Source: an uncultured Gammaproteobacteria bacterium (GTDB taxonomy: Bacteria; Pseudomonadota; Gammaproteobacteria; Pseudomonadales; Pseudohongiellaceae). Taken from it: a DNA stretch of 35,376 bases. Shown here one piece after another: positions 7,527 to 15,476 of this stretch. The notes under the pieces were generated by a model. It saw only the letters and a list, made by a program, of their open reading frames with translations. It did no database searches and had not been told where the DNA came from. The DNA lies in assembly GCA_913054495.1 (NCBI GenBank), contig CAJXIY010000023.1, positions 1-35,376 of the forward strand, written 5' to 3'. The translations under genes were made by a program, and so were the position numbers. Within the stretch, counting starts at the first letter, position 1; each line of letters starts with the position of its first letter.

Positions 7527-8954
7527 ATGACCGCGGCCTACAATAAATTTTATATCAACGGTGAATGGATGCTGCCTGCTGATAAATCCATCCTCGACGT
7601 CATCAATCCAGCCACCGAGGAGGCCTTCGCAACCATCGGCATGGGTACCGCCGAAGATGTAGACGCGGCAGCTAGCGCCGCCAGAGCCGCATTTCCGGAA
7701 TGGTCACAGTCGACGGTCGATGAACGCAAGGCGGTTATCGGCAAGATTCTCGCAGGCATGAAGGAGCGCGGCGAAGAACTGGCCATCGCTATATCAAATG
7801 AAATGGGCGCGCCCATGGGTCTGGCCAGGACTGCACAGCTGGGCAGCGGCATGGGTCATTTCGCCAATATTCTCAGCGTGCTGGAAAATTACGAGTTTGA
7901 GGAAACCCGGGGTTCTACCAGGATCGTAAAGGAGGCGGCTGGCGTCTGTGGCTTCATCACTCCCTGGAATTGGCCTCTGAACCAGATCGCCTGCAAGGTC
8001 GCACCTGCACTCGCGGCCGGTTGCACCATGGTCCTCAAACCGAGTGAAATCGCTCCCGTCAGCGCCTATCTACTGGCGGAGATCATCGCCGATTCCGGCC
8101 TGCCCGCCGGCGTATTTAACCTCGTTAACGGCGACGGTCCCACGGTCGGCGCAGCGATCTCTGCGCATCCGGAGATCGACGTGGTGTCATTCACCGGCTC
8201 TACCCGCGCCGGACGCGCAGTTGCGAAGGCGGCAGCCGACGGTATCAAGCGTGTGACCCAGGAACTGGGCGGCAAGTCAGCCAATATTATCCTGGACGAT
8301 GCACCGGATTTCGCCAAGGCAGTTAGCGGCGGCATCATCGGTTGTTTTGGTAACAGTGGCCAGTCCTGTAACGCTCCCACGCGCATGTTGGTGCCGAAGG
8401 CACGCCTGGCTGAGGCCATGGAAATTGCCACGGCGGCAGCGGCTAAAGCCAGTGTTGGAGACCCATCGGATGAAAATACCCGACTCGGTCCTGTGGTGAG
8501 CGAATTGCAATTCAACAAGATAACGGCACTGATCGAAAAAGGTATCGAAGAAGGGGCCGAGTTGCTCGTGGGCGGACCTGGCCGACCGGAAGGCTTCGAC
8601 AAGGGATATTATATTCGACCCACTGTGTTCGGCAATGTAACAAACGACATGACCATAGCGAGAGAAGAAATTTTCGGCCCGGTACTCGCAATTCTCGGCT
8701 ACGAAGACGATGCCGATGCCGTTCGCATCGCCAACGACACGGAATATGGACTGTCCGGTTATGTATCTGGCGAGCCCGAGCATGCGGAAAGAATCGCACG
8801 CCAGCTGCGCACCGGCATGGTACATATTAACGGCGCCGGTCCCGATTTCTCAGCCCCCTTCGGCGGTTACAAGAAATCCGGCAATGGTCGCGAATGGGGC
8901 GTGGAAGGCTTCGAAGAATATCTTGAAACGAAATCCATGATGGGCGCCGCCTGA
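7527..8954 (+). CDS. NAD(P)-dependent aldehyde dehydrogenase
   Basis: A 475-residue aldehyde dehydrogenase oxidising an aldehyde to its acid with NAD or NADP, cytosolic. Full length for the family. Visible residues: the oxyanion Asn in TPWNWP (148), cofactor Lys in VLKPSE (171), SFTGST for the nucleotide-binding turn, the general base in QELGGKSA (Glu246) and the nucleophile in GNSGQSCNAPTR (Cys281), plus EEIFGPVL and the C-terminal PFGGYKKSGNGRE. The start at 7527 is favoured by AGGAG upstream and by the family opening (YINGEWM); the frame is open further but without support. Substrate unclear. This branch is often annotated as a broad-specificity or semialdehyde enzyme. A glyoxalase remnant follows directly, suggesting the original operon had another gene. 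Confidence 0.92.
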   Translation: MTAAYNKFYINGEWMLPADKSILDVINPATEEAFATIGMGTAEDVDAAASAARAAFPEWSQSTVDERKAVIGKILAGMKERGEELAIAISNEMGAPMGLARTAQLGSGMGHFANILSVLENYEFEETRGSTRIVKEAAGVCGFITPWNWPLNQIACKVAPALAAGCTMVLKPSEIAPVSAYLLAEIIADSGLPAGVFNLVNGDGPTVGAAISAHPEIDVVSFTGSTRAGRAVAKAAADGIKRVTQELGGKSANIILDDAPDFAKAVSGGIIGCFGNSGQSCNAPTRMLVPKARLAEAMEIATAAAAKASVGDPSDENTRLGPVVSELQFNKITALIEKGIEEGAELLVGGPGRPEGFDKGYYIRPTVFGNVTNDMTIAREEIFGPVLAILGYEDDADAVRIANDTEYGLSGYVSGEPEHAERIARQLRTGMVHINGAGPDFSAPFGGYKKSGNGREWGVEGFEEYLETKSMMGAA

Positions 8955-8982
8955 TTCCTAGCAGGCATAAGAAGGTAGAGTA

Positions 8983-9072
8983 ATGTCGGTTGAAATAAAA
9001 AAGCCTGCCATCGATATTGGCATCGTCGCCGATCCAGACGGCAACTGGGTGGAGCTGTTGCAGACGGATTAA
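8983..9072 (+). pseudogene. C-terminal remnant of a glyoxalase/VOC family gene
   Basis: A 29-codon frame beginning ATG at 8983, with GAAGG upstream, and ending at 9072. Its product finishes DIGIVADPDGNWVELLQ, the last strand of vicinal-oxygen-chelate proteins, where the Glu is a metal ligand (typical form DPDGN.iEL.q). The domain of about 120 residues that should come before is missing, so this is a truncated gene, probably left by a deletion between the aldehyde dehydrogenase and this end. Translation of the short peptide is possible but it could not fold as a VOC enzyme. Confidence 0.65.
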
Positions 9073-9353
9073 ACGACTGGCGATGCCAAGCAAGCCGGTT
9101 CTATACTGAGCTCATGCTTGAGTTATTTCTTTTACTCGGCTTCCGCTGATAATTACCGATGTCACCTATACGGTGATAATGATTTTTATTACTACAAGTG
9201 TGACAGGTCGGTTATTGATTTCTGCTAGCTTGTTTCAATCACTTCTTGACCTGAGGCTAGACAGATAACCACCCATACATTAGAGGCAAAAGATATAGCC
9301 CTGTTTATGTCAAAATGGATTGCGGGGGGCTCTATTTTTAGCGAGGGTATCAG
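9073..9353. other. Intergenic stretch with short repeats
   Basis: An AT-rich stretch without a convincing gene. It holds an inverted repeat TCACC-TATAC-GGTGA at 9162-9176 with no T-run after it, and the first copy of a 13-base direct repeat described separately. No RNA gene is recognised. Confidence 0.4.
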
Positions 9354-9397
9354 GTGCCGGTGCGAGATTGGAGAAAAACCCCAGTATTTTTAGCGAG
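9333..9397 (+). repeat. Two 13-base direct repeats, TATTTTTAGCGAG
   Basis: Identical copies at 9333-9345 and 9385-9397, 52 bases apart start to start. In both, the GAG is followed by purines. The first provides the GAGGG that precedes the GTG start of the broken membrane-protein gene; the second lies inside its first helix. They may be regulatory or a local duplication. Confidence 0.5.
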
Positions 9398-9715
9398 AGG
9401 AGTACTGTATCTCCTCGTGACAATTCATCTTATTCTCCCCTTTACCCCGGTTAATCCTCATCCCGAAATAAGGATAAAATAGCCGGTATTATATTGGCGA
9501 CACTATTTTTAACCCTGGGGATTCGTTCGTTGCGTAAACCCAATTCAAGCTTTAAATCGGGGCTTGCATTATTGCTTATCGTATATTTAGTGAGTGCGGC
9601 GACCGGGGCTTCATCCCTGGGCGAAGGCCTCATTGTGAAAATTGTATTCGCATCTTTACTGGGCGCCGGCATATACTCGACGCGTGGGAAAAGAGCCAGA
9701 CCTACCGCTAGCTGA
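9354..9715 (+). pseudogene. Small four-helix membrane protein split by an apparent one-base frameshift
   Basis: Two adjoining frames look like one gene. The first starts GTG at 9354 (GAGGG upstream) and codes 42 residues with one hydrophobic helix (FLARGVLYLLVTIHLILPF), ending at TAG 9480-9482. The second frame, open from 9455 to the stop at 9713-9715, has three more hydrophobic segments (IAGIILATLFLTLGI, GLALLLIVYLVSAATGA, LIVKIVFASLLGAGI) but lacks an ATG or GTG; only a TTG at 9494 could start it. Adding one A to the AAAA run at 9476-9479 would join them as ...EIRIK-IAGIIL..., a protein of about 120 residues with four helices. Either a real frameshift mutation, a sequencing indel, programmed slippage, or two coupled small genes. 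Function unknown. The opposite-strand frame here has no support. Confidence 0.5.
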
Positions 9716-9735
9716 ACATCAAACCAACAGGATCG

Positions 9736-9753
9736 ATGGAGGAATTCCTCCAT
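9736..9753. terminator. Palindrome between convergent genes, possible two-way terminator
   Basis: ATGGAGG-AATT-CCTCCAT is a perfect seven-base-pair stem with a four-base loop. It sits between the membrane-protein remnant and the convergent DUF6265-type gene. There is no strong T-run on either side, so termination is unproven. Confidence 0.3.
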
Positions 9754-9781
9754 TACCAACATCCTGCTTTTCAGCTACTGC

Positions 9782-10273
9782 TTACTTCCAAACACTGCGA
9801 GCAGTCAAGGTAATATCAAATACCTGGCCAGATGCCTGTCCCACGTGAATAATGAAGGTGTCTGCATCCGGGTGACTATAAGCCAGAGATGCCATGCCGC
9901 CTTCCGACACCGCCTTGAATTTCACGCTATTCTCGCCAATCTCTTCCAGCTCCATTTCCTGTGCGCCTTCGGTGCGCGGAGCCATGCCAGGGTCCCATTG
10001 CTGGATGTGTAATACCAGCGAGCCATCCACTTCTTCGATGGTGATCATCTCGAACATGCTGGTAGCGTCGTTGCCAGTCATTCTGACCATGGCGGCGATG
10101 GAACCACCCTCTCCGGCTATCCAGTTTTCTTCCAGTTGATTCGGACCCAATGCCCCCGCCCAATTACCTGTCATCCAACTAAGGTCTGCCACCGTAGCCG
10201 GCGGACCCGCATAGACAGAAGCGCTGAGCAAAGCCAATAGGTTCAGCGCCAGAATAGCCGTTAATTTTTTCAT
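9782..10273 (-). CDS. Exported DUF6265-type protein
   Basis: A 163-residue secreted protein. A Sec signal peptide is plain (MKKLTAILALNLLALLSASVYA, cut before GPP). The mature part opens with LSWMTGNWAG and continues LEENWIAGEGGSIAAMVRM, then a beta-rich body (FEMITIEEVDGSLVLHIQQW, VKFKAVSEGG). This pattern fits the DUF6265 family, small lipocalin-like beta barrels of unknown role that often have a tryptophan-rich start. GGAG about 12 bases before ATG 10273 supports the start. It follows the alpha/beta hydrolase after about 100 bp and may be cotranscribed with it. No catalytic role can be assigned. Confidence 0.78.
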   Translation of the reverse strand: MKKLTAILALNLLALLSASVYAGPPATVADLSWMTGNWAGALGPNQLEENWIAGEGGSIAAMVRMTGNDATSMFEMITIEEVDGSLVLHIQQWDPGMAPRTEGAQEMELEEIGENSVKFKAVSEGGMASLAYSHPDADTFIIHVGQASGQVFDITLTARSVWK

Positions 10274-10377
10274 TATCGTTTATCGCTCCGTTTTATCATT
10301 GTAGTGAAATATCAAGAAATTGGAATTGAACCGGATACCTGCGCCGCCAATGTTGCGAGCCCTAATCCGATCATAGC

Positions 10378-11079
10378 TTACTTCGTCCTCTGTGCTCGAA
10401 TTTTCCCCAGCCATGAGCCCAGCGTGCTCCAGTCCATCCTGAACATGTGAGGAGCACCATCGAGTATGGCCGCATCCAGTTCTACACCGGCTTCGGTGAA
10501 GATTGCTACCGTTTCTTCAAATCGGTCCGCCCAACCCAGTTGATCTGCGCCGCCGATGCGAAGATAGACCGGAAATCCCTGTAGGGCCGCATTCGCCCTG
10601 TTCTCACTTAACAGCGCCGGGACTGCAGCTACACCGAAATATCTTGAAGGGTCTGAGCGAGCGATTTCCAATGCCGACATGCCACCATTGGAAACACCCG
10701 CGAGCAAAACCTTGCCCCCGGCGACATCGTCTCGCTGCTGCAATTTATCGATAAGCAAAGAGATCATTTCATTGTTTTCGGAGCCACGGAATGAGCGATT
10801 GTTAGGGGATATGGGCACTGCCACGATCCAGCCACGTTGCGCGAAGCCGGAACCGAGCCATTGCGAAGTGTCGCGGGAGATAGAAGCATTGCCGGCTCCG
10901 CCTCCCATCAATATTACCATGGGCTTCGGTGCATCGGACGCTTCCCCTTCGACCATGAACACATTCAGCACCGCATCATTAGCAAGTACGATTCGTTCCT
11001 GAGCTTGCAGGCTCGCCGATGCGAAACCCACTGCTAACAAGCAAATTAGCAGTAACAGATGTTGAGTCAGTTTAGACAT
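10378..11079 (-). CDS. Exported alpha/beta hydrolase
   Basis: A 233-residue serine hydrolase of the alpha/beta fold with a signal peptide (LLLLICLLAVGFASASLQAQ, end near residue 27), so periplasmic. The triad can be placed: nucleophile in AGVSNGGMSA (Ser130), acid in RIGGADQLGW (Asp179), base in DGAPHMFR (His211). An oxyanion-type glycine run is seen at MGGGAGN (58-64). No lid domain is evident, so it looks like a small esterase or dienelactone-type enzyme, substrate unknown. It is the third gene in a minus-strand row after the nitronate monooxygenase and the SDR; the gap from the SDR stop is 26 bp, which suggests one operon. Confidence 0.83.
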   Translation of the reverse strand: MSKLTQHLLLLICLLAVGFASASLQAQERIVLANDAVLNVFMVEGEASDAPKPMVILMGGGAGNASISRDTSQWLGSGFAQRGWIVAVPISPNNRSFRGSENNEMISLLIDKLQQRDDVAGGKVLLAGVSNGGMSALEIARSDPSRYFGVAAVPALLSENRANAALQGFPVYLRIGGADQLGWADRFEETVAIFTEAGVELDAAILDGAPHMFRMDWSTLGSWLGKIRAQRTK

Positions 11080-11105
11080 TTCCTGCCTCCGGATTGGTGT
11101 CGCCT

Positions 11106-11900
11106 CTATTCTCTTTTTTTATAAATGTCTTCGAACTTTTCATGTAAGCGGCGCATACCACCCAACCATCGATCATAGTCGTCAGTCTTGCGGCGCATAT
11201 AAGTTAACACTTCCGGGTGTGGCAGCACCAGGAACCGCTCCTTCTCCAGCGTTTCAATCACCGTATCAGCCAACTTTTCCGGCTCCAGCATGCCATCCAA
11301 TCCAGCCACACCGCCATCGCCTCCGGCTGTCATCGCGGTGCGCACAGCCTGTGGACACAACACAGAGACCTTGATGCCCTTGTTGCCATAGCTAATGGAT
11401 AGCCATTCTGCAAAACCGATCGCCGCATGTTTCGTCACCGAGTACGGCGCGGAACCGACCTGGCTCAGAAGTCCTGCGGCCGACGAGGTGTTCAGCAGAT
11501 ACCCCTCGCCCCGCGCCAGCATACCCGGCAGCACCGCACGGGCGGCAAAAATGTGAGACATCACATTGATTTCCCAGATGGTTTGCCAGGCCTCGGTAGA
11601 GACATTCTCACCACCGGCGGTAAAAATACCCGCGTTGGAACAGAACAAATCGATGTGAGAGAAGCTATCCAGGGTCTTTGCTACCAGCTCGTTTACTTCT
11701 TCTTCAACGCCGACATCGGTCTTCACCCCCAAGGCCTGGGTGCTTGTAGAGATGTCCGCAACAGTCTGGTCGATGCCTGCCTGGTTAATATCGGACACCA
11801 CAACTGCGCTGGCGCCCTCCTGCGCAAAGCGCTCACAGAGAGACTTGCCAATGCCGCTAGCGCCTCCAGTTACTACAACAACCTTGCCCTTAATCTGCAT
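11106..11900 (-). CDS. Short-chain dehydrogenase/reductase (classical SDR)
   Basis: A cytosolic NAD(P)-dependent oxidoreductase of 264 residues. The cofactor motif TGGASGIG is at 11-18, the NAG motif appears as CSNAG (87-91), and the catalytic set is Ser140 with YSVTK (Tyr153, Lys157). ALGVKTDVG marks the adenine-binding Asp. The C-terminus, after about residue 215, is a helical extension longer than in minimal SDRs. The substrate cannot be named. It lies 16 bp after the nitronate monooxygenase-like gene and 26 bp before the alpha/beta hydrolase gene, consistent with one catabolic operon in which the three enzymes act on related compounds. Confidence 0.88.
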   Translation of the reverse strand: MQIKGKVVVVTGGASGIGKSLCERFAQEGASAVVVSDINQAGIDQTVADISTSTQALGVKTDVGVEEEVNELVAKTLDSFSHIDLFCSNAGIFTAGGENVSTEAWQTIWEINVMSHIFAARAVLPGMLARGEGYLLNTSSAAGLLSQVGSAPYSVTKHAAIGFAEWLSISYGNKGIKVSVLCPQAVRTAMTAGGDGGVAGLDGMLEPEKLADTVIETLEKERFLVLPHPEVLTYMRRKTDDYDRWLGGMRRLHEKFEDIYKKRE

Positions 11901-11916
11901 ATTTCTTTGTTCTCAA

Positions 11917-12924
<1,008 letters not shown>

Positions 12925-13113
12925 CTACCGCATGATTTATATGGTCTGTCTCAAAAATCGAAGGCTAGTTTACGTGGTATGGGGCATCGGTGCAAAGCCA
13001 GGGGATTCGGGGATATTTATGTGTTATATTTGCCAGCGTTTAGGCCGTCCGACATTGAATATGCTTCTCGCAGAGGCAATGAAAGCGGCACTTACGGAGT
13101 TTGTTCAGGTTCA

Positions 13114-13136
13114 GTTCATGAACAGGAGCGTATAAA
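13114..13136 (+). promoter_or_regulatory. Palindrome and -10-like box upstream of the TonB receptor gene
   Basis: A perfect ten-base palindrome GTTCATGAAC (13114-13123) is followed seven bases later by TATAAA (13131-13136), about 60 bases before the start codon. A second GTTCA half-site lies just upstream at about 13103-13107. This could be an operator over the -35 region of a promoter. No -35 box of good match is seen and the regulator is unknown. Confidence 0.3.
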
Positions 13137-13197
13137 GTGCCCGCAACTGCCGGAGAGCAGGATTCAGCATTTAAGCAATAACCCCATGGAGAGAAAT

Positions 13198-15270
13198 ATG
13201 ATACGCAAGCTATTGCTTTGCAGCATTGCCGCCACCACCACCCTTATCACCATCCCTGTTTTAGCCCAGAACGACCAGCAGACCATTGAGGAAATCCAAG
13301 TCACGTCCAACAGCAGACGCTCCCAGGGACTGGCCGACGTCAATGCGGCCGTTTCCGTTTTAGGGCAAGCGGAGCTGGATCTGATCGGCCTTACTCACTA
13401 CCAGGAGGCACTGAATCGCCTGCCTGGTTACAGCGGCCACCGCAATAATGGCCAGGAAAGCCTGAATGCGATTCGCTCCCCGATTCTCACCGGCGCCGGA
13501 GCCTGCGGTGCATTTCTGATTGCGGAAAACGGCATTCCGGTACGCTCCAGTGGTTTCTGTAATGTCAACGAGATGTTCGATACCCATTCGGAGAATGCGG
13601 CACGAGTGGAATTGGTTCGTGGCCCCGCCAGTGCTTTCTACGGCTCCAATGCCGTACACGGCATGATTAATGTGGTCCTGCCGGAGCCCGGTGATGCCGG
13701 TGAATTGACACTGGAAAGTGGCCCTGAAGGCTCTTATCGAGTGAAGGGTCGTTACGGCCGCGACTACGGTAAATTAAAGCAATTGCTGTTGTTCAACGGC
13801 GTCAATGAAGACGGCTACCGCGACGACAGCGGTGTCGATCAGCAGAAAGTATCCTGGCTGTATAGTTATGACAGCGACAATGGCACCCGATTCGACGGTG
13901 GCTTCACCTTTATTAATCTAAATCAGGAAACGGCTGGTTACGTAGTCGGCACCGATGCCTTCGAAGGTAGCCGCAGGGACAGCAACCCCAATCCCGAAGC
14001 CTTTCGCGACAGTGTCAGCACCCGCGTCTGGACGACTATCTCGCGCACTGTTAACGACTGGGACGTGGTTTTCACACCTTATCTGCGTGACGTTAACATG
14101 ACCTTCATGCAGCACTTTTTGCCCGGGAAGCCAATCGAGGACACAGAACATCGTAGCCTGGGTTTTCAGCTCGCCGCCTATCGAGAGTTGTCGAATGGTG
14201 CAAATTTCGCCATGGGTTTCGACCTGGAAGACACCGAAGGCAACCTGAAACAGTTCCAACCCAACCCAACCACGGGTTCATTTTTCCTACGCAATAGCAT
14301 CCCTCAGGGCAGGCACTACGACTATGAAGTGGACGCTACTCAACTCGCCGCCTTCATCAACTATGAACAGCGCTTCGATAATGGCTGGGAAATCTCTCTC
14401 GGCCTGCGGGTCGAAAACATCGACTACAGTTACGACAACCAGATGATCGATGGTCGTACCGATGAATTCGGTGTGCCTTGCCGCTTCGGTTGCCGCTATA
14501 ACCGACCCTCCGATCGTGATAACAGTTTTACCGATATCTCACCAAAGCTGGGTCTGAGCTACGCCCTGAATGAAGTGAGCACTTTACAGATTCGGGTGCA
14601 GCGGGGCTTTCGAGCACCACAGGCGACTGAATTATACCGACTCCAGAATGCCCAGACCGTCGCCGACCTGGATTCCGTAGAACTGGACAGCTATGAGGTG
14701 GCAATCAACAGCGCCGGTGACGGCTGGAATCTCTCGGCCAGCATCTATTACATGGACAAGGAAAACGAGATAATTACCGACAGTTCACGTCTCAACTTGA
14801 ATGGCAATCATACCAAGCATCGCGGGATTGAGTTCGACTTTGGCTATGATATTTTAGACACACTTGCAGTTCGTGGCGTCTTCAATCTTGCCAGTCATAC
14901 CTACGAGAACGATCAATTTTCAGGCGGCATCAACATCAACGGTAGTGACGTCGACTCGGCGCCAAATAGCTTTGGCAATATTGGACTACGGTGGCGCCCT
15001 AACTCGGCCTGGTTTACCGAACTGGAAATGGTTCACATGGGCGACTACTACACGAACCCCGAGAACACAGCCTCCTACAACGGCCACGATATCGTCAATC
15101 TGCGAACTCAATACAGGTACAGCGATACTTTGAGTTTCTCTCTCAATATTCTTAACTTGCTGGATGAAGAATATGCGGAACGAGCGGACTGGACGACCTT
15201 CACCGGCGATCGTTATTTCCCGGGCGAACCGGCTCGTGCCTACTTCGCTGTACACTGGAAATACCGTTAG
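13198..15270 (+). CDS. TonB-dependent outer-membrane receptor
   Basis: A 690-residue outer-membrane transporter powered by TonB, taking up a siderophore, vitamin or sugar-type ligand. The start at 13198 follows GGAGAG at six bases and gives a clear signal peptide ending VLAQ; the frame is open about 1.2 kb further upstream but that part is antisense to the nitronate monooxygenase gene. A TonB-box-like EEIQVTS lies at 31-37, then the plug with LGQAELDLIG, LNRLPGYSG, and RVELVRGPASAFYGSNAVHG. The barrel follows, with alternating aromatic strands and a typical LGLSYALNEVSTLQIRVQRG and FRAPQATELYRL region. Two cysteines sit close in the plug (103, 121) and two more in CRFGC. The last strand ends KYR, not the usual terminal Phe. 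Ligand unknown; length fits vitamin or iron receptors. Confidence 0.9.
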   Translation: MIRKLLLCSIAATTTLITIPVLAQNDQQTIEEIQVTSNSRRSQGLADVNAAVSVLGQAELDLIGLTHYQEALNRLPGYSGHRNNGQESLNAIRSPILTGAGACGAFLIAENGIPVRSSGFCNVNEMFDTHSENAARVELVRGPASAFYGSNAVHGMINVVLPEPGDAGELTLESGPEGSYRVKGRYGRDYGKLKQLLLFNGVNEDGYRDDSGVDQQKVSWLYSYDSDNGTRFDGGFTFINLNQETAGYVVGTDAFEGSRRDSNPNPEAFRDSVSTRVWTTISRTVNDWDVVFTPYLRDVNMTFMQHFLPGKPIEDTEHRSLGFQLAAYRELSNGANFAMGFDLEDTEGNLKQFQPNPTTGSFFLRNSIPQGRHYDYEVDATQLAAFINYEQRFDNGWEISLGLRVENIDYSYDNQMIDGRTDEFGVPCRFGCRYNRPSDRDNSFTDISPKLGLSYALNEVSTLQIRVQRGFRAPQATELYRLQNAQTVADLDSVELDSYEVAINSAGDGWNLSASIYYMDKENEIITDSSRLNLNGNHTKHRGIEFDFGYDILDTLAVRGVFNLASHTYENDQFSGGININGSDVDSAPNSFGNIGLRWRPNSAWFTELEMVHMGDYYTNPENTASYNGHDIVNLRTQYRYSDTLSFSLNILNLLDEEYAERADWTTFTGDRYFPGEPARAYFAVHWKYR

Positions 15271-15309
15271 TGTGACATACAGGCTCTAAAGCTATATAGT
15301 TGAAAGGAT

Positions 15310-15335
15310 ATGCCGACTCGAAGTCGGCATTTTTT
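15310..15335 (+). terminator. Rho-independent terminator of the TonB receptor gene
   Basis: ATGCCGACT-CGA-AGTCGGCAT is a perfect nine-base-pair stem with a three-base loop, followed directly by a T-run to 15335. It is 40 bases after the stop codon on the same strand. Confidence 0.9.
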
Positions 15336-15358
15336 GTGATACGGACTCTTAGAGATCG

Positions 15359-15448
15359 ATCAATACCATCAACAAAATCTGGACTAACTGCAATCGACAC
15401 CTCCAAATCAGAAGCCACCCCCTTTCATAGTTTGCTCGACTATTTTTC
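15359..15448 (+). repeat. Imperfect repeat, copy A: probable fragment of the NUDIX gene 5' end
   Basis: This 90-base segment resembles 19320-19401 in the same orientation. Shared blocks are ATCAATACC, TGGACT, a 16-base identical ATCGACACCTCCAAAT (15393-15408) and a final TCGACT.TTTTTC. Read in frame, copy A gives IDTSK......HSLLDYFSRP and copy B gives IDTSK......CSLVDCFSRA, so the similarity holds at protein level. Copy B leads straight into the NUDIX coding frame, whereas copy A runs to a stop at about 15477. Copy A is therefore best read as a truncated duplicate. Confidence 0.6.
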
Positions 15449-15476
15449 ACGGCCTATTGAAATAAAAAGACTTTAA

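Noticed and set aside
9451-9762. A 103-residue minus-strand open frame
   Set aside because: It is antisense to the hydrophobic frames at 9354-9715, which have clear helices. Its own product has no recognisable pattern.
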